A stretch of DNA of 64,000 bases from an uncultured Gellertiella sp. GTDB lineage: Bacteria > Pseudomonadota > Alphaproteobacteria > Rhizobiales > Rhizobiaceae. The DNA lies in the NCBI RefSeq assembly GCF_963457605.1, contig NZ_OY735139.1, positions 744,001 through 808,000 on the forward strand, given 5' to 3'. Below the pieces are notes generated by a model. It did no database searches and had not been told where the DNA came from. It saw only the letters and a list, made by a program, of their open reading frames with translations. Both the position numbers and the translations under genes were made by a program. Below are positions 17,241 through 27,361 of this stretch, piece by piece (the first letter of the stretch is position 1; each line of letters opens with the position of its first letter).

Positions 17241-17396
17241 GTTAATCCCCCACCGCCCACAGACGGTTTTCCCTGCGTCTGCCTGCCTATGCCGCAGCGC
17301 CTTTCCAGCCTGCACCCGACCCGAGTCAGGTCACGCGAAGACCGTGTCTTTCAAGCAACGCATTGTGGCGAAAATGCAACGCGGGGCAATCCAAAG

Positions 17397-18863
17397 TCAA
17401 GCATGGCGGCTGTCGCGATAGACGGAAATGCCGAGATCGCGAATTTTCTTGCGCAATGTGTTGCGGTTCATGCCGAGCAGGTCGGCAGCGCGGATCTGGT
17501 TTCCGCCAGTGGCGGCGAGCGCCGCCATGATCAGGGGATGTTCGACCTCGACCAGAACCCGGTCATAGAGGCCCGGCGGCGGCAGATCCGCACCAAAACC
17601 GGCAAAATACCGACCGACCGCCTGTTCGATCAGCTGACGGATGCTAAGCGGTCCGTCCCGTTCCCCGGACCGCTCCCCCGGTCGCTCAGACTGGGCGGGC
17701 GCACTGACCGGCGGATAGAGTTCCGCCTCCACGGTTTCCCGGCCGATCACATCCTGCGGATAGAGCGCCACCAGGCGGCGGACGAGGTTTTCGAGTTCAC
17801 GGACATTGCCCGGCCAGTCATAGGCTTTCATCGCATCGACTGCCGCGACATCGAAGCGTTTCGAGCCCAGCCCCTCGCGTTCCGAAACCGTGGCGAAATG
17901 GCGGACGAGATCGGGAATATCCTCGCTTCGATCCCGCAGCGGTGGCAGGCGCAACGGCACGACATTCAGGCGGTAGAACAGATCTTCGCGGAACTGGCCC
18001 TGCTGGATCGAGTGTTTCAGATCCTTGTTGGTGGCCGCCACGATCCGAACATTGGTGCGGATCGGCGTGCGGCCGCCGACGGTCATGTATTCGCCCTGCT
18101 GCAGCACCCGGAGCAGCCGGGTCTGGGCATCCATCGGCATGTCGCCGATTTCGTCGAGAAACAGCGTGCCGCCCTCGGCCTGTTCGAAGCGACCACTGGA
18201 GCGGGCCTGCGCGCCGGTAAAGGAGCCCTTCTCGTGGCCGAACAGTTCCGATTCGATCAGGTCACGCGGGATCGCCGCCATGTTGATCGCCACGAAGGGA
18301 CCCTTGCGGCGCTTGCCGTAATCATGCAGGGCGCGGGCCACCAGCTCCTTGCCCGTACCGGATTCGCCGGTGATCATCAGCGTCAGATCGGTCTGCATCA
18401 TCCGGGCGAGCACCCGGTAGACATCCTGCATTGCTGCCGAACGGCCCACCAGCGGCATGCCGTCCTGCGCATCGTCGTCGCGGCGGGTGATCGCCTTCTT
18501 CGGCTCGGCCAGCGCCCTGCCGATGATGGCAATCAGTTCCTTGAGATCGAAGGGCTTGGGCAGATAGTCGTAGGCCCCCTTTTCCGAAGCGGTGATGGCG
18601 GTCATGAAGGTGTTCTGGGCACTCATAACCACCACGGGCAGATCGGGCCGCGCCTTCTTGATGCGCGGCAGCATGTCGAAGGCATTTTCATCCGGCATGA
18701 TCACATCGGTCACCACCAGATTGCCCTCGCCTGCCGCCACCCAGCGCCAGAGGGTCGCGGCATTGGAGGTAACCCGGACATCATAGCCTGCCCGGCTCAA
18801 GGCCTGGTTGAGCACGGTGCGGATCGCGGCATCGTCATCGGCGACAAGAATGGTGGCGGTCAT
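17397..18863 (-). CDS. ntrC: Nitrogen regulation protein NR(I), NtrC
   Basis: A 488-residue sigma-54 activator: receiver domain (phospho-acceptor D53 in [10 protein letters not shown]), AAA+ domain with Walker A GESGTGKE and a sigma-54 contact loop GSFTGA (a variant of GAFTGA), and a C-terminal Fis-type helix-turn-helix ([20 protein letters not shown]). It activates nitrogen-assimilation genes when NtrB phosphorylates it. The start with GGGGGAG upstream lies two bases after the ntrB stop, so translation is probably coupled. A proline/serine/glutamate-rich linker ([20 protein letters not shown]) joins the last two domains. Confidence 0.96.
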   Translation of the reverse strand: MTATILVADDDAAIRTVLNQALSRAGYDVRVTSNAATLWRWVAAGEGNLVVTDVIMPDENAFDMLPRIKKARPDLPVVVMSAQNTFMTAITASEKGAYDYLPKPFDLKELIAIIGRALAEPKKAITRRDDDAQDGMPLVGRSAAMQDVYRVLARMMQTDLTLMITGESGTGKELVARALHDYGKRRKGPFVAINMAAIPRDLIESELFGHEKGSFTGAQARSSGRFEQAEGGTLFLDEIGDMPMDAQTRLLRVLQQGEYMTVGGRTPIRTNVRIVAATNKDLKHSIQQGQFREDLFYRLNVVPLRLPPLRDRSEDIPDLVRHFATVSEREGLGSKRFDVAAVDAMKAYDWPGNVRELENLVRRLVALYPQDVIGRETVEAELYPPVSAPAQSERPGERSGERDGPLSIRQLIEQAVGRYFAGFGADLPPPGLYDRVLVEVEHPLIMAALAATGGNQIRAADLLGMNRNTLRKKIRDLGISVYRDSRHA

Positions 18864-18865
18864 CT

Positions 18866-20002
18866 TCAAACTCCCCCGGTCCTGGTGATGGACGGCTCCT
18901 CCGCCTCCATGCCGCCGCGCGACACCGGCATCAGCACGCGAAACACCGTCTTGCTGGCATGGCTGTCGCATTCGACGATGCCGCCGTGATCACCGATGAT
19001 CTTTGCCACCAGCGCCAGTCCCAGCCCGGAGCCGTTGGTCTTGGTGGTGATGAAGGGATCGAAGAGATGCGGCAGGATATCGGCGGGCACGCCCGGCCCG
19101 TTGTCCTGCACGCAGAATTCCAGCGGCAGCGATACTTTTTCACGGCTCCCGGCGACCGAAAGCCGGATGCCGGGCCGATAGGCTGTCGTCAGCAGGATTT
19201 CGCCGCCCGCCCGTTCGCCGATGGCCTCCGCCGCATTCTTCACCAGATTGAGAAACACCTGGATCAGCTGGTCGCGGTTGGCAAGCACCGGCGGCAGCGA
19301 GGGGTCGTAGATCTCGGCAATCCGGATATGGCGGGCAAAACCCGCCTGCGCCAGCACCTTCACATGTTCCAGCACGGAATGAATGTTGACCGGGGTCCGG
19401 TCGACGGGCCGGTCATCGGAAAACACTTCCATGCGGTCGACCAGCGAGACGATCCGGTCGGTCTCGTCGCAGATCAGCCGGGTAAGCGCACCATCTTCCG
19501 GCCCCACCGACATTTCGAGCAGCTGCGCCGCCCCCCTGATGCCCGAGAGCGGGTTCTTGATTTCATGCGCCAGCATCGAGGCGAGCCCCGACACCGAGCG
19601 CGCCGCGCCGCGGTGGGTGAGCTGCCGGTCGATCTTGTCGGCCATGGTCCGTTCCTGGATGACCACCACCACCGAACCCGGCCTGCCCGGCACGGGAGCG
19701 GCATAGATATCCACCAGCTTTTCCTGCCCGAGGCGGGGCGAACTCAGGTCCACCCGGTATTCGTTGACCGGCGAATTGCGGTCGCGCACCTGCTCGAGCA
19801 GCGACAGCAGGGGGCTGTGGGACGGAATGAAATTGCCGATGTGGTAGCGGGCGAGATGCGCGGCACTCGCGGCAAGGAAAGCCTCCGCCTCGCCATTGGC
19901 AAAGCGGATGATCCCGACCTGATCGACCATGATGACGGGATTGCGGATGGCATTGAGCACGGTCGCGGCCAGTGCATCGGTGGAGGTGTCGGGATCGCTC
20001 AT
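18866..20002 (-). CDS. ntrB: Nitrogen regulation sensor kinase NR(II), NtrB
   Basis: A 378-residue cytosolic histidine kinase with no membrane helices: PAS domain (residues 10-120), HisKA with H146 in [13 protein letters not shown], and HATPase_c with [22 protein letters not shown] and [12 protein letters not shown]. With PII protein it sets the phosphorylation state of NtrC according to nitrogen supply. Its ATG overlaps the dusB stop (ATGA), and the same dusB-ntrB-ntrC arrangement is conserved across Rhizobiales. Confidence 0.96.
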   Translation of the reverse strand: MSDPDTSTDALAATVLNAIRNPVIMVDQVGIIRFANGEAEAFLAASAAHLARYHIGNFIPSHSPLLSLLEQVRDRNSPVNEYRVDLSSPRLGQEKLVDIYAAPVPGRPGSVVVVIQERTMADKIDRQLTHRGAARSVSGLASMLAHEIKNPLSGIRGAAQLLEMSVGPEDGALTRLICDETDRIVSLVDRMEVFSDDRPVDRTPVNIHSVLEHVKVLAQAGFARHIRIAEIYDPSLPPVLANRDQLIQVFLNLVKNAAEAIGERAGGEILLTTAYRPGIRLSVAGSREKVSLPLEFCVQDNGPGVPADILPHLFDPFITTKTNGSGLGLALVAKIIGDHGGIVECDSHASKTVFRVLMPVSRGGMEAEEPSITRTGGV

Positions 20003-21015
20003 GCCGCCTCCACATTTGGCCTTGCCCGATGGGCGGGGTTTTCGAGCGCGGCATGAAACAGCCGTTCAGCCTCGCCCGCCTGCCGTTCGGTCATGATTTT
20101 CGCCTTGTCGGCAGCGGGAAGGCCGGGGGCGTGATGGCCCAGATACCAGCCGAGATGCTTGCGCGCATGGCGCACCGCCGTCGCCTCGCCGTAAAATTCC
20201 AGCATGGCGCGGTAATGGCCGCAGGCGATGTCGACGATATCCTCCTCTGTCGGCGCAGGATGACCGGCAAGCACGCCCGCATGCCAGGGCCGTCCCTGGC
20301 AGGAACGCCCGACCATCACCGCATCCGCCCCGGATTGCGCGAGCATCGCCCGTGCATCGGCCAGCGTCCCGACATCGCCATTGGCGATCAGCGGCAGCGA
20401 GATCGCCTCGCGCACCTTCAGGATCGCCCGCCAGTCGGCCTTGCCCTCATAGAATTGCATGCGGGTGCGGCCATGCACCGTGATCAGCCTTGCGCCTGCA
20501 GCCTCGGCGCGGGCGGCAATCAGCGGTGCATTCAGGCTGTCATGGTCCCAGCCGAGCCGCATCTTGACGGTCACCGGCACCGACACCGCCTTCACGGTCG
20601 CCTCGATCAACCCGATCGCATGGTCGGGGTCGCGCATCAGGGCGGAACCGGAATAGCCGCCGATCACCTTCTTGGCCGGGCAGCCCATGTTGATGTCGAT
20701 GATATCCGCGCCGTTGGCCTCCGCGATCCGGGCAGCTTCCGCCATGTAAAAGGCTTCGCGCCCGGCAAGCTGCACCATATGCGGCCGAATGCCGGCCCCT
20801 TTCAGCCGTGCCCAGGATTCGCCGTGGTTATGGGCAAGCTCGCGGCTCGCCACCATTTCGGTAACGACCAGCCCCGCACCATGCGCCCAGGCCAGCTGCC
20901 GGAACGGCAGGTCGGTGACCCCCGACATCGGCGCAAGGATCACCCGGTTGCGGATGGAAACCGGTCCGATCTGAAAAGCGGTGGCGAGATCTGGCAATGG
21001 CACGGAACAATCCAT
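19999..21015 (-). CDS. dusB: tRNA-dihydrouridine synthase B
   Basis: A 338-residue FMN enzyme (TIM barrel plus helical C-terminus) that reduces specific uridines in the tRNA D-loop. [12 protein letters not shown] near residue 28, the catalytic cysteine motif NMGCPAKKV, and [14 protein letters not shown] are DusB signatures. It is the first gene of the dusB-ntrB-ntrC operon. The start at 21015 ([10 protein letters not shown]) gives the usual length; the frame continues to 21123 but through sequence without family resemblance or a ribosome-binding site. Confidence 0.94.
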   Translation of the reverse strand: MDCSVPLPDLATAFQIGPVSIRNRVILAPMSGVTDLPFRQLAWAHGAGLVVTEMVASRELAHNHGESWARLKGAGIRPHMVQLAGREAFYMAEAARIAEANGADIIDINMGCPAKKVIGGYSGSALMRDPDHAIGLIEATVKAVSVPVTVKMRLGWDHDSLNAPLIAARAEAAGARLITVHGRTRMQFYEGKADWRAILKVREAISLPLIANGDVGTLADARAMLAQSGADAVMVGRSCQGRPWHAGVLAGHPAPTEEDIVDIACGHYRAMLEFYGEATAVRHARKHLGWYLGHHAPGLPAADKAKIMTERQAGEAERLFHAALENPAHRARPNVEAA

Positions 21016-21215
21016 TTTGATTATCTTTGAGGCAACATTGTTTACTGCATCAAATTTAATCATCAATGGCAGCCCCTGCCAAGTGAAATCGGGCCGGGGC
21101 AAGTGACAGGGGATCAGGCGCAACGCAAGGCGTCACAGCCGCACCGCGATTTTCCGGCGGTTCGCGGGCTATGTGATATTCCTGCCGACAACAGCAGGGA
21201 ATGCTGATATGCATA

Positions 21216-21482
21216 ATACCAAAGATCATTGATAGGAACCCATTGGACCGGATCGATTTCGGTTTCCGGCCAGGAGAAAACCGCAGTCGGACCCGAAGGT
21301 CCGGCGAGGATTTTCGACGCCGTCCGGAAGCCGAAAGCGACCGGTCGCGGGTGGCAGGGAAATCGGCCACCGGAGGGCGTCGAAATCCTCGTGCGATGCA
21401 AACAGCATCGCCCTCCGGTCTTCTCCTGCCCGGTAACCGTTACCCTGCCATCCAATGGGTTCCTGTCAATGATCTTTGGTAT
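21216..21482 (+). repeat. 267-bp palindromic element with 32-bp terminal inverted repeats, copy 1
   Basis: Left arm starts ATACCAAAGATCATTGATAG, and the right arm is its reverse complement with one mismatch over 32 bases. Inside are further matching arms (CAGGAGAAAACCG near the left, CTTCTCCTG near the right; CGAGGATTTTCGACG against CGTCGAAATCCTCG), and small hairpins GGACC-CGAA-GGTCC and GCGATGC-AAACA-GCATCGC. It encodes no protein. A second copy with compensated changes is at 58580. It is MITE-like and non-autonomous; no parent transposase is seen here. Confidence 0.88.
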
Positions 21483-21737
21483 AAGGGGATCGAGAGCAGA
21501 AGCAGCAGGCGCCTGTACCAGCGAGGCGCGCTGGGGAGGATGAGCCACACCGGGCGGCGCGAACCAGTTCGCGCGAAGGCAAGGGCTTTGCCCTCGATCA
21601 GGAGTGAAACGCATGTGGTTCCTACCCTTGAGTATCACGCTTACGATAGAGAAAACCCGCACGAGCTGGTCAATGACCGTGCGGGTTCGATTCTTTAGCT
21701 AGGCGAAAAGGGGGGCGGGTTCTCGCCCGTCCTCCAC
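21483..21737. other. Structured non-coding stretch between the palindromic element and ispDF
   Basis: No convincing gene, but several stem-loops: GCGCGAAC-CA-GTTCGCGC (21557-21574), GGCAA-GGGCT-TTGCC (21578-21592) extended by a CGA/TCG pair, CCAGCG-AGGCG-CGCTGG, and a longer pairing of GAGCCACA (21542) with TGTGGTTC (21614). A 29-codon frame at 21613-21702 has a good AGGAG site but ends in the terminator-like hairpin and has no recognisable product. Transcription direction is unclear. Confidence 0.35.
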
Positions 21738-21738
21738 T
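21652..21738 (-). ncRNA. Candidate small RNA with own promoter and terminator
   Basis: On the minus strand a good promoter (21745-21773) is followed by about 87 bases holding a first hairpin (GGGCGAGAACCCGCCC) and then a terminator-type stem AACCCGCACG...CGTGCGGGTT (21654-21687, containing an inner GGTCA-T-TGACC hairpin) followed by TTTTCTCT. There is no open reading frame of note. The layout (promoter, two hairpins, U-rich end) is that of a trans-acting sRNA; I do not recognise a known family. Confidence 0.42.
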
Positions 21739-21744
21739 CCCGCA

Positions 21745-21773
21745 ATATAGACGTCGTCATCGGGCTTGACAAG
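21745..21773 (-). promoter_or_regulatory. Candidate sigma-70 promoter, minus strand
   Basis: Read on the minus strand: -35 CTTGTC (21768-21773), a spacer of exactly 17 bases, and -10 CTATAT (21745-21750). This closely matches the rhizobial consensus CTTGAC-N17-CTATAT. Predicted start near 21738. It could drive the sRNA or supply a long leader to dusB. Confidence 0.55.
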
Positions 21774-21929
21774 ACACCGCTAATGCTCCGGCGGAATGAT
21801 CATTTTTCCCTTATGCCACATTCGGGAAAACCGGCAATTGCGCGCAAAACTTCGTTTGCGCTCTTTGCCTGACAAACTATAACCCGGCGCAAAGGCAGTG
21901 TTCCGTTCAAACCCATGTTGCAGGATCCC

Positions 21930-23132
21930 ATGACCGCATCGCATCGTTACGGTATCGTCATTGTCGCCGCCGGTCGCGGCGAACGGGCTGGCGCTTCCGG
22001 GGAAGGACCGAAACAGTATCGCAAGATCGGCGGTCGTCCAGTGATCGCGCGAACCCTGGAAGTGTTTGCGAGCTGGCCCGGTACGGCAAGGCTTGTGGTG
22101 GTGATTCATCCCGACGACGCCGCGCTTTGTGCCCGGGCGCTTGAGGATGTGCCGGCAGATCCCCGCCTCAAGATCGTCACTGGCGGTGCCTCGCGCCAGC
22201 AGAGCGTCCGCAACGGGCTCGAAGCGCTCGGCGACTGCGGGATTTCGCATGTGCTGATCCAGGATGCGGTGCGACCCTTTGTCGATCACGCGCTGCTGGA
22301 CCGGGTGGCGGACTGTCTGGAAGCGGGGGCGGTCGCCGCCCTACCCGCCATGCCGGTTGCCGATACGCTGAAGCGGGGCTCGCCAGACGGGCTGGTGATG
22401 GAAACGGTGGCGCGCAGCGGCCTCTACGCCGCCCAGACCCCGCAGGCATTCGCCTACCAGCCGATCCTCGACGCGCACCGCAAGGCTGCCGAAAGTTCTG
22501 CCTACGAATTTACCGACGACGCCTCGATTGCAGAATGGGCGGGAATGCCGGTACGCTTCGTCGAGGGCAGCCCTGATAACATCAAGCTCACCGTGAAGCG
22601 GGATATCGCCATGGCCGATGAAAAACTCTCTTCCGTGCTGCCGGATGTGCGCACCGGCAACGGCTATGACGTGCACCAGCTGGTTCCCGGTGATGGCGTG
22701 ACGCTCTGCGGAATCTTCATTCCGCATGACCAGACGCTGCTCGGCCATTCCGATGCCGATGTGGCGCTGCATGCCCTGACCGACGCGCTGCTCGCCACCT
22801 GCGGTGCCGGCGATATCGGCGACCATTTTCCGCCTTCCGACATGCAGTGGAAGGGGGCGGCCTCGCGCATTTTCCTCGAACATGCGGCAAAAATCGTCCG
22901 CGACAACGGCGGGATGATCATGAATGCCGATATTTCCCTGATCGCCGAAGCCCCGAAAGTCGGTCCGCATCGCGCGGCGATGCGCCAGGCGCTGTCAGAC
23001 ATGCTGGGTATCGCGCTGGAACGCTGTTCGGTGAAGGCCACCACCAACGAAAAGATCGGCTTTGTCGGCCGTCGCGAAGGCATTGCGGCGATTGCGACGG
23101 CGACCGTGGTTTATGGCGGACGCCCGGCATGA
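21930..23132 (+). CDS. ispDF: Bifunctional IspD/IspF (MEP pathway)
   Basis: About 400 residues combining two non-consecutive steps of isoprenoid precursor synthesis. IspD (residues ~1-230) is the CDP-ME synthase, with [23 protein letters not shown] and IQDAVRPF. IspF (residues ~235-400) is the MECDP synthase, with the zinc motif [21 protein letters not shown] and a C-terminal [12 protein letters not shown]. The fusion is typical of alphaproteobacteria. The start at 21930 is preferred (AGGA ahead of it); an ATG 15 bases upstream is in frame. The stop overlaps the next gene (ATGA). Confidence 0.95.
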   Translation: MTASHRYGIVIVAAGRGERAGASGEGPKQYRKIGGRPVIARTLEVFASWPGTARLVVVIHPDDAALCARALEDVPADPRLKIVTGGASRQQSVRNGLEALGDCGISHVLIQDAVRPFVDHALLDRVADCLEAGAVAALPAMPVADTLKRGSPDGLVMETVARSGLYAAQTPQAFAYQPILDAHRKAAESSAYEFTDDASIAEWAGMPVRFVEGSPDNIKLTVKRDIAMADEKLSSVLPDVRTGNGYDVHQLVPGDGVTLCGIFIPHDQTLLGHSDADVALHALTDALLATCGAGDIGDHFPPSDMQWKGAASRIFLEHAAKIVRDNGGMIMNADISLIAEAPKVGPHRAAMRQALSDMLGIALERCSVKATTNEKIGFVGRREGIAAIATATVVYGGRPA

Positions 23133-23632
23133 GCCCCTATCCCGACGATATCGAGGCGCTTGCCCGGAAGATCGTTTTCCGCTTCATCGCCCTCGGCTGG
23201 CGAATTGCCACGGCGGAGTCCTGTACCGGCGGGCTGATTGCCGGGGCGCTGACCGACATCGCCGGTTCCTCGGCGGTGGTCGACCGGGGATTCGTCACCT
23301 ACAGCAACGAAGCGAAGGTCGACATGCTCGGCGTTTCGCAAACAACTCTTGCCGAATTCGGTGCCGTCTCGCGCCAGACCGCCCTGCAAATGGCCGCAGG
23401 CGCGCTCAGCCGCTCCCGCGCCGATGTGGCGGTGGCAGTGACGGGCATCGCCGGCCCCGGCGGCGGCTCTCCCGAAAAGCCGGTCGGCCTTGTCCACCTC
23501 GCGGCAAAAGCCCGCGACGGCCGCTCCCTCCACCACGAAATGCACTATGGCGACCTCGGTCGCGATGGCATCCGTCGGGCGACAGTCAGGACTGCGCTGG
23601 AGATGCTGGGGGAACTGGGCGGCGTAGGGTGA
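23129..23632 (+). CDS. pncC: CinA-family nicotinamide-nucleotide amidohydrolase
   Basis: A 167-residue protein corresponding to the C-terminal amidase domain of CinA alone. TAESCTGG (28-35, nucleophile S31) and [17 protein letters not shown] are diagnostic. It hydrolyses NMN to nicotinic acid mononucleotide in pyridine-nucleotide recycling. Translation is coupled to ispDF through a four-base ATGA overlap. Confidence 0.93.
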   Translation: MSPYPDDIEALARKIVFRFIALGWRIATAESCTGGLIAGALTDIAGSSAVVDRGFVTYSNEAKVDMLGVSQTTLAEFGAVSRQTALQMAAGALSRSRADVAVAVTGIAGPGGGSPEKPVGLVHLAAKARDGRSLHHEMHYGDLGRDGIRRATVRTALEMLGELGGVG

Positions 23633-23748
23633 ATGGATTTACGTAATCACGGGTTGCCGGGCATTTACCTCAAGCTGAATTTTTAGCAGGATTGTCCGAC
23701 CTCAACCGGGAGAATCACGTTGATCGGCATTCGGCTTTTTACCCATTC

Positions 23749-23799
23749 CTAGAGTTTGTCAGGGAAAACCGGATTCCACTTTTCCCTGACAAACTCTAG
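23749..23799. repeat. Mosaic hairpin element, copy C (L fused to inverted L)
   Basis: A perfect 51-base palindromic unit: 20 bases beginning CTAGAGTTTGTCAGGGAAAA, an 11-base loop CCGGATTCCAC, then the exact reverse complement ending in CTCTAG. It amounts to two left ends of the mosaic element joined head to head, with the M and R modules missing. The following membrane-protein fragment begins at its right edge. Confidence 0.85.
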
Positions 23800-23800
23800 C

Positions 23801-24322
23801 TGGCATCGATATATCCTGCTGGAAGAACAACCTCTCCGAAGCGCCCATGTGACCCGGATGGCCAGCTACTTCTTCGCCGGACTGCGGTTCTGGCTTGTCC
23901 TGATGGCCATCAGCCTGGTCACGGGGTTTCTGGCGGCCGTCCTGTCGGCTGTGTTCAAGAATTTCATTGTGATCATCCTGGCGTTCGGCATCCTTTATCT
24001 GGTCCTTTTGACGGCCGCACTCCGGTTTTCGAGCGCCTTGCCGGGCTTTGCCCTTGGAACACTCGACTCGGCCTTCGACGGCTGGCGCATGACGAGAGGC
24101 CAGACCCGAGATATTGCAATTGCCGGTGTTTTGACGCTGCTGGTGTATTTTACGGTAGGCCTCCTGCAAGGCCTTACATATATCGGTCTGGCGAAATTTC
24201 CGGGATCAACCGCAATGGACATCTGGACGATAACACCGGTCCAGATTGCACTTTTTGTGGCACAACAGTGGTTTTTGGGCATGCTCTCCCTGTCGCTGAT
24301 CACCACCCTTTACGGCTACTAG
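23801..24322 (+). pseudogene. Membrane-protein fragment bracketed by two mosaic elements
   Basis: The readable frame starts directly at the edge of element copy C with WHRYILLEE, a motif that in a rhizobial membrane-protein family lies in the middle of the protein after an N-terminal membrane region. About 174 codons remain with four hydrophobic helices, ending TTLYGY and a TAG contributed by element copy D. Relatives, as I recall them, continue a few residues further. The N-terminal part therefore appears lost. An internal ATG at 23858 could still give a 154-residue product; the formal frame also runs back through the repeat to a TTG at 23756. No function can be assigned. Confidence 0.55.
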
Positions 24323-24422
24323 AGTCTGTCAGGTTCTTATTGAACCAGACAGACTCTAGTGCCCTTTGTTTTCGTTTGTCTTTTCGGGAAAACCGGATTC
24401 CACTTTTCCCTGACAAACTCTA
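24319..24422 (-). repeat. Mosaic hairpin element, copy D (inverted, R-L)
   Basis: In reverse orientation: a 41-base right hairpin (CTAGAGTCTGTC ... GACAGACTCTAG), a linker with TTTTCGTTTGTC, then the left hairpin ending ...CTGACAAACTCTA. With copy C it brackets the membrane-protein fragment in inverted orientation. Confidence 0.85.
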
Positions 24423-24481
24423 TTTCGAAAAACGCGACCTCGCCTGATCACCGGGCAAGCCCCGTCCCCACCAGAAACGCA

Positions 24482-24514
24482 AAATCCCGCCGGAAAGCTG
24501 TTCCGGCGGGATTT
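24482..24514 (-). terminator. Rho-independent terminator after ettA
   Basis: A 14-bp stem AAATCCCGCCGGAA-AGCTG-TTCCGGCGGGATTT, A-rich on one side and T-rich on the other, 25 bases beyond the ettA stop on the minus strand; it can serve both directions. Confidence 0.85.
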
Positions 24515-24539
24515 CTGTTCGTGAGACCGTGTCGGGCGG

Positions 24540-26189
24540 TCAGCGCGTCAGGCGCTTGTAGGTTACCCGGTGCGGATTGATGCTGTCGACGCCGAGGCGG
24601 CGCATCTTGTCCTTTTCGTAGTCTTCGAAGTTGCCTTCGAACCATTCCACATGGCTGTCGCCTTCGAAAGCGAGGATATGGGTGGCGAGACGGTCGAGGA
24701 ACATGCGGTCGTGCGAGATGATCACCGCGCAGCCTGCGAAGTTTTCCAGCGCATCTTCGAGCGCTGCCAGGGTTTCCGTATCGAGGTCGTTGGTGGGTTC
24801 GTCGAGCAGCAGCACGTTGCCGCCGGCCTTCAGCATCTTGGCCAGATGCACGCGGTTACGCTGGCCGCCCGAAAGCGTGCCGACCTTCTGCTGCTGGTCG
24901 CCGCCCTTGAAGTTGAAGGCACCGCAATAGGCGCGGGAATTCACCTCATGCTTGCCGAGCTTCAGTATGTCGTTGCCGCCGGAAATTTCCTCCCAGACGG
25001 TCTTGTTGGCCTCCAGCGTGTCGCGGCTCTGGTCGACATAGCCGAGCTGCACCGTGTCGCCGACGCGGATCGAGCCGCTGTCGGGCTGTTCCTGGCCGGT
25101 GATCATCCGGAACAGCGTGGTTTTGCCCGCACCGTTCGGGCCGATGACGCCGACAATGCCGCCGGGCGGCAGCTTGAAGTTCAGGCCTTCGATCAGCACC
25201 CGGTCGCCATAGGCCTTGGTGAGGTTTTCCGCCTCGATCACCACCTGGCCGAGCCGCTCGCCGACCGGGATGACGATCTGTGCATCGCCGGGACGGCGGT
25301 TTTCCGCTGCCGCCACCAGATCGTCATAGGCGCGGATACGGGCCTTGGACTTGGCCTGGCGGGCCTTCGGGCTCTTGGCCATCCATTCCTGTTCGCGGGC
25401 AATCGCCTTCTGGCGGCTGTCGTCCTCGCGGCCTTCCTGCAGCATGCGCTTGGCCTTGGCACCGATATAGGCGGAATAATTGCCCTCATAGGGAATGCCG
25501 CGGCCGCGGTCGAGTTCGAGAATCCAGCCGGTGACATTGTCGAGGAAGTAGCGGTCGTGGGTGATCATCATCACCGCGCCGGGATATTCGCGCAGGTGCT
25601 TTTCGAGCCAGGCGATGGTTTCGGCGTCGAGATGGTTGGTGGGTTCGTCGAGCAGCAGCAGGTCGGGCTTCGACAGAAGCAGCTTGCAGAGCGCCACACG
25701 GCGGCGTTCACCGCCCGAAAGGCCTTCGACGGCACTGTCGCCGGGCGGGCAGCGCAGCGCGTCCATTGCCATTTCCACCTGGCTTTCGAGATCCCAGAGG
25801 TTCTGGCCATCGATGATGTCCTGCAGGCGCGCGCCCTCATCCGCCGTCTCGTCGGAATAGTTCATCATCAGTTCGTTGTAGCGGTCGAGGATCGCGGTCT
25901 TGGCGGCAACGCCTTCCATGACATTCTCAAGCACGGTCTTGGCCGGATCGAGCTGCGGCTCCTGCGGGAGATAGCCGAGCGTCGCGCCTTCGGCGAGCCA
26001 GGCTTCGCCGGTATATTCCCTGTCGAGACCGGCCATGATGCGCAGCACGGTGGACTTGCCCGCGCCGTTCGGGCCGAGAATGCCGATCTTGGCATCGGGG
26101 TAGAAGGAAAGGTGGATGTTTTCCAGTACCTTCTTGTTGCCATAGGCCTTGTTGAGGCCGGACATGTGATAGATGAACTGACGTGCCAT
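24540..26189 (-). CDS. ettA: Energy-dependent translational throttle protein EttA (ABC-F ATPase)
   Basis: A 549-residue soluble ABC-F protein with two ATP-binding cassettes (GPNGAGKS and GPNGAGKT Walker [16 protein letters not shown] and [15 protein letters not shown] signatures; [11 protein letters not shown] and [11 protein letters not shown] Walker B) and no membrane segment. The linker with the charged [17 protein letters not shown] helix is the EttA type. EttA binds the ribosomal E site and gates entry into elongation according to ATP/ADP ratio. The start at MARQFIYHM gives the usual length; upstream codons of the longer frame show no similarity. Confidence 0.94.
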   Translation of the reverse strand: MARQFIYHMSGLNKAYGNKKVLENIHLSFYPDAKIGILGPNGAGKSTVLRIMAGLDREYTGEAWLAEGATLGYLPQEPQLDPAKTVLENVMEGVAAKTAILDRYNELMMNYSDETADEGARLQDIIDGQNLWDLESQVEMAMDALRCPPGDSAVEGLSGGERRRVALCKLLLSKPDLLLLDEPTNHLDAETIAWLEKHLREYPGAVMMITHDRYFLDNVTGWILELDRGRGIPYEGNYSAYIGAKAKRMLQEGREDDSRQKAIAREQEWMAKSPKARQAKSKARIRAYDDLVAAAENRRPGDAQIVIPVGERLGQVVIEAENLTKAYGDRVLIEGLNFKLPPGGIVGVIGPNGAGKTTLFRMITGQEQPDSGSIRVGDTVQLGYVDQSRDTLEANKTVWEEISGGNDILKLGKHEVNSRAYCGAFNFKGGDQQQKVGTLSGGQRNRVHLAKMLKAGGNVLLLDEPTNDLDTETLAALEDALENFAGCAVIISHDRMFLDRLATHILAFEGDSHVEWFEGNFEDYEKDKMRRLGVDSINPHRVTYKRLTR

Positions 26190-26383
26190 GGACCGCTCTG
26201 CTCCGCGCGAATTCCGGTGAAAGGGATGTTTTGCCGCTATGTAGGCGAAATGGGGCTGGGGAGCAATGCGCGAATGCGGCATTGATGATGGACACCTGCA
26301 CAGTTGCTGTTGAACTTTGCCCGCAAATCCCGTTTGCTGGCCCGGCAGTCCCGCCTGATGCCGCCCCGCCGGAGTTCCCGCTG

Positions 26384-27316
26384 ATGTTCCAGGATACCCG
26401 CCACCTGAAGAGCCCGACCGGGGCGACGCTTGCCTGGCACCATGCCGAGGCGAAGGACACGCCGCGCGGCATCATCCTGATCTCGCACGGCCTTGCCGAG
26501 CATGCCCGGCGCTACCAGCGTTTTGCCACGACCATGGCCGAAACCGGCTATCATGTCTTTGCCCATGATCATCGCGGCCATGGCGAAACCACCGCCCCCG
26601 ATGCGCCGCTGGGCCGCTTTGCCGCAAGGGATGGCGTGGAGGCCGTCATGGCCGATGTGATGGCGGTCCGGGAGATGGCGGTCGACCTGCATCCCGGCCT
26701 GCCGGTCATCCTGTTCGGCCATTCCATGGGCGGGCTGATCAGCCTCAACACCGCCGTCACCCATCCCGACGCCTTTCAGGGCGTCACGGTCTGGAACAGC
26801 AATTTCAGGGCAGGCCTTGCCGGGCGCGCCGCACTGGCGATCCTTGCCGTCGAGCGCATGCTGCTCGGCTCCGACGTGCCGAGCGCCCTGCTGCCGAAAC
26901 TGACCTTTCAGGCCTGGGGCAAGGCGATCCCCGGCCACCGCACGCTGTTTGACTGGCTGAGCAACATTCCGGCGGAGGTCGATGCCTATATCGCCGATCC
27001 GCTCTGCGGCTTCGATGCCAGCGTGTCGCTGTGGCGAGATATATTTGCGATGATGTACCGCGCCCCCGCACCGGAATGGCTGGCACGGCTGCGTCCGAAT
27101 TTCCCGCTCAATCTGGTCGGTGGCGGGCAGGATCCGGCCACGGACCGGGGAAAAGCGGTGACATTTCTGGCAAATCATTTGAAGAAGGCGGGATTCTCCC
27201 GTATCACCACCGAGATATATCAGAACGCCCGGCACGAGACCCTGAACGATATCGTCGCCGACAAGGCAACCTTGAATTTTGCCGCCTGGTGCGGGCGGAT
27301 CACGGCGCAGGCCTGA
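26384..27316 (+). CDS. Alpha/beta hydrolase, lysophospholipase/monoacylglycerol lipase type
   Basis: A 310-residue serine hydrolase of the Hydrolase_4 group. GHSMGG holds nucleophile S114, [12 protein letters not shown] (33-44) forms the oxyanion region, HDHRGHGET follows, and NARHETLND near the C-terminus carries the catalytic histidine. The family cleaves lysophospholipids or monoacylglycerols (PldB-like). There is no signal peptide, so it is cytosolic. The start at 26384 is supported by GGAG nine bases upstream; the longer frame from 26183 overlaps ettA. Confidence 0.88.
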   Translation: MFQDTRHLKSPTGATLAWHHAEAKDTPRGIILISHGLAEHARRYQRFATTMAETGYHVFAHDHRGHGETTAPDAPLGRFAARDGVEAVMADVMAVREMAVDLHPGLPVILFGHSMGGLISLNTAVTHPDAFQGVTVWNSNFRAGLAGRAALAILAVERMLLGSDVPSALLPKLTFQAWGKAIPGHRTLFDWLSNIPAEVDAYIADPLCGFDASVSLWRDIFAMMYRAPAPEWLARLRPNFPLNLVGGGQDPATDRGKAVTFLANHLKKAGFSRITTEIYQNARHETLNDIVADKATLNFAAWCGRITAQA

Positions 27317-27361
27317 GCCCGCATCGCGCCCGGTGACGGCATGAGGACCGGGAAAGATCGG

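Noticed and set aside
17289-18989. 566-codon plus-strand frame opposite ntrC
   Set aside because: ntrC on the other strand has all expected domains; the opposite frame has no recognisable motif.
21678-21700. tRNA T-loop-like GGGTTCGATTC
   Set aside because: No matching T-stem, acceptor or anticodon arms around it; it is the right arm and tail of the terminator-like hairpin.
21613-21702. 29-codon frame with AGGAG upstream
   Set aside because: Ends within the terminator hairpin, has no recognisable product, and lies in a region better explained by RNA structure; kept only as a remark.
23756-23857. N-terminal extension reading MSGKTGFHFSLTNS
   Set aside because: This peptide is the translation of the mosaic element itself and reappears wherever the element is read in that frame; it is not a protein N-terminus.
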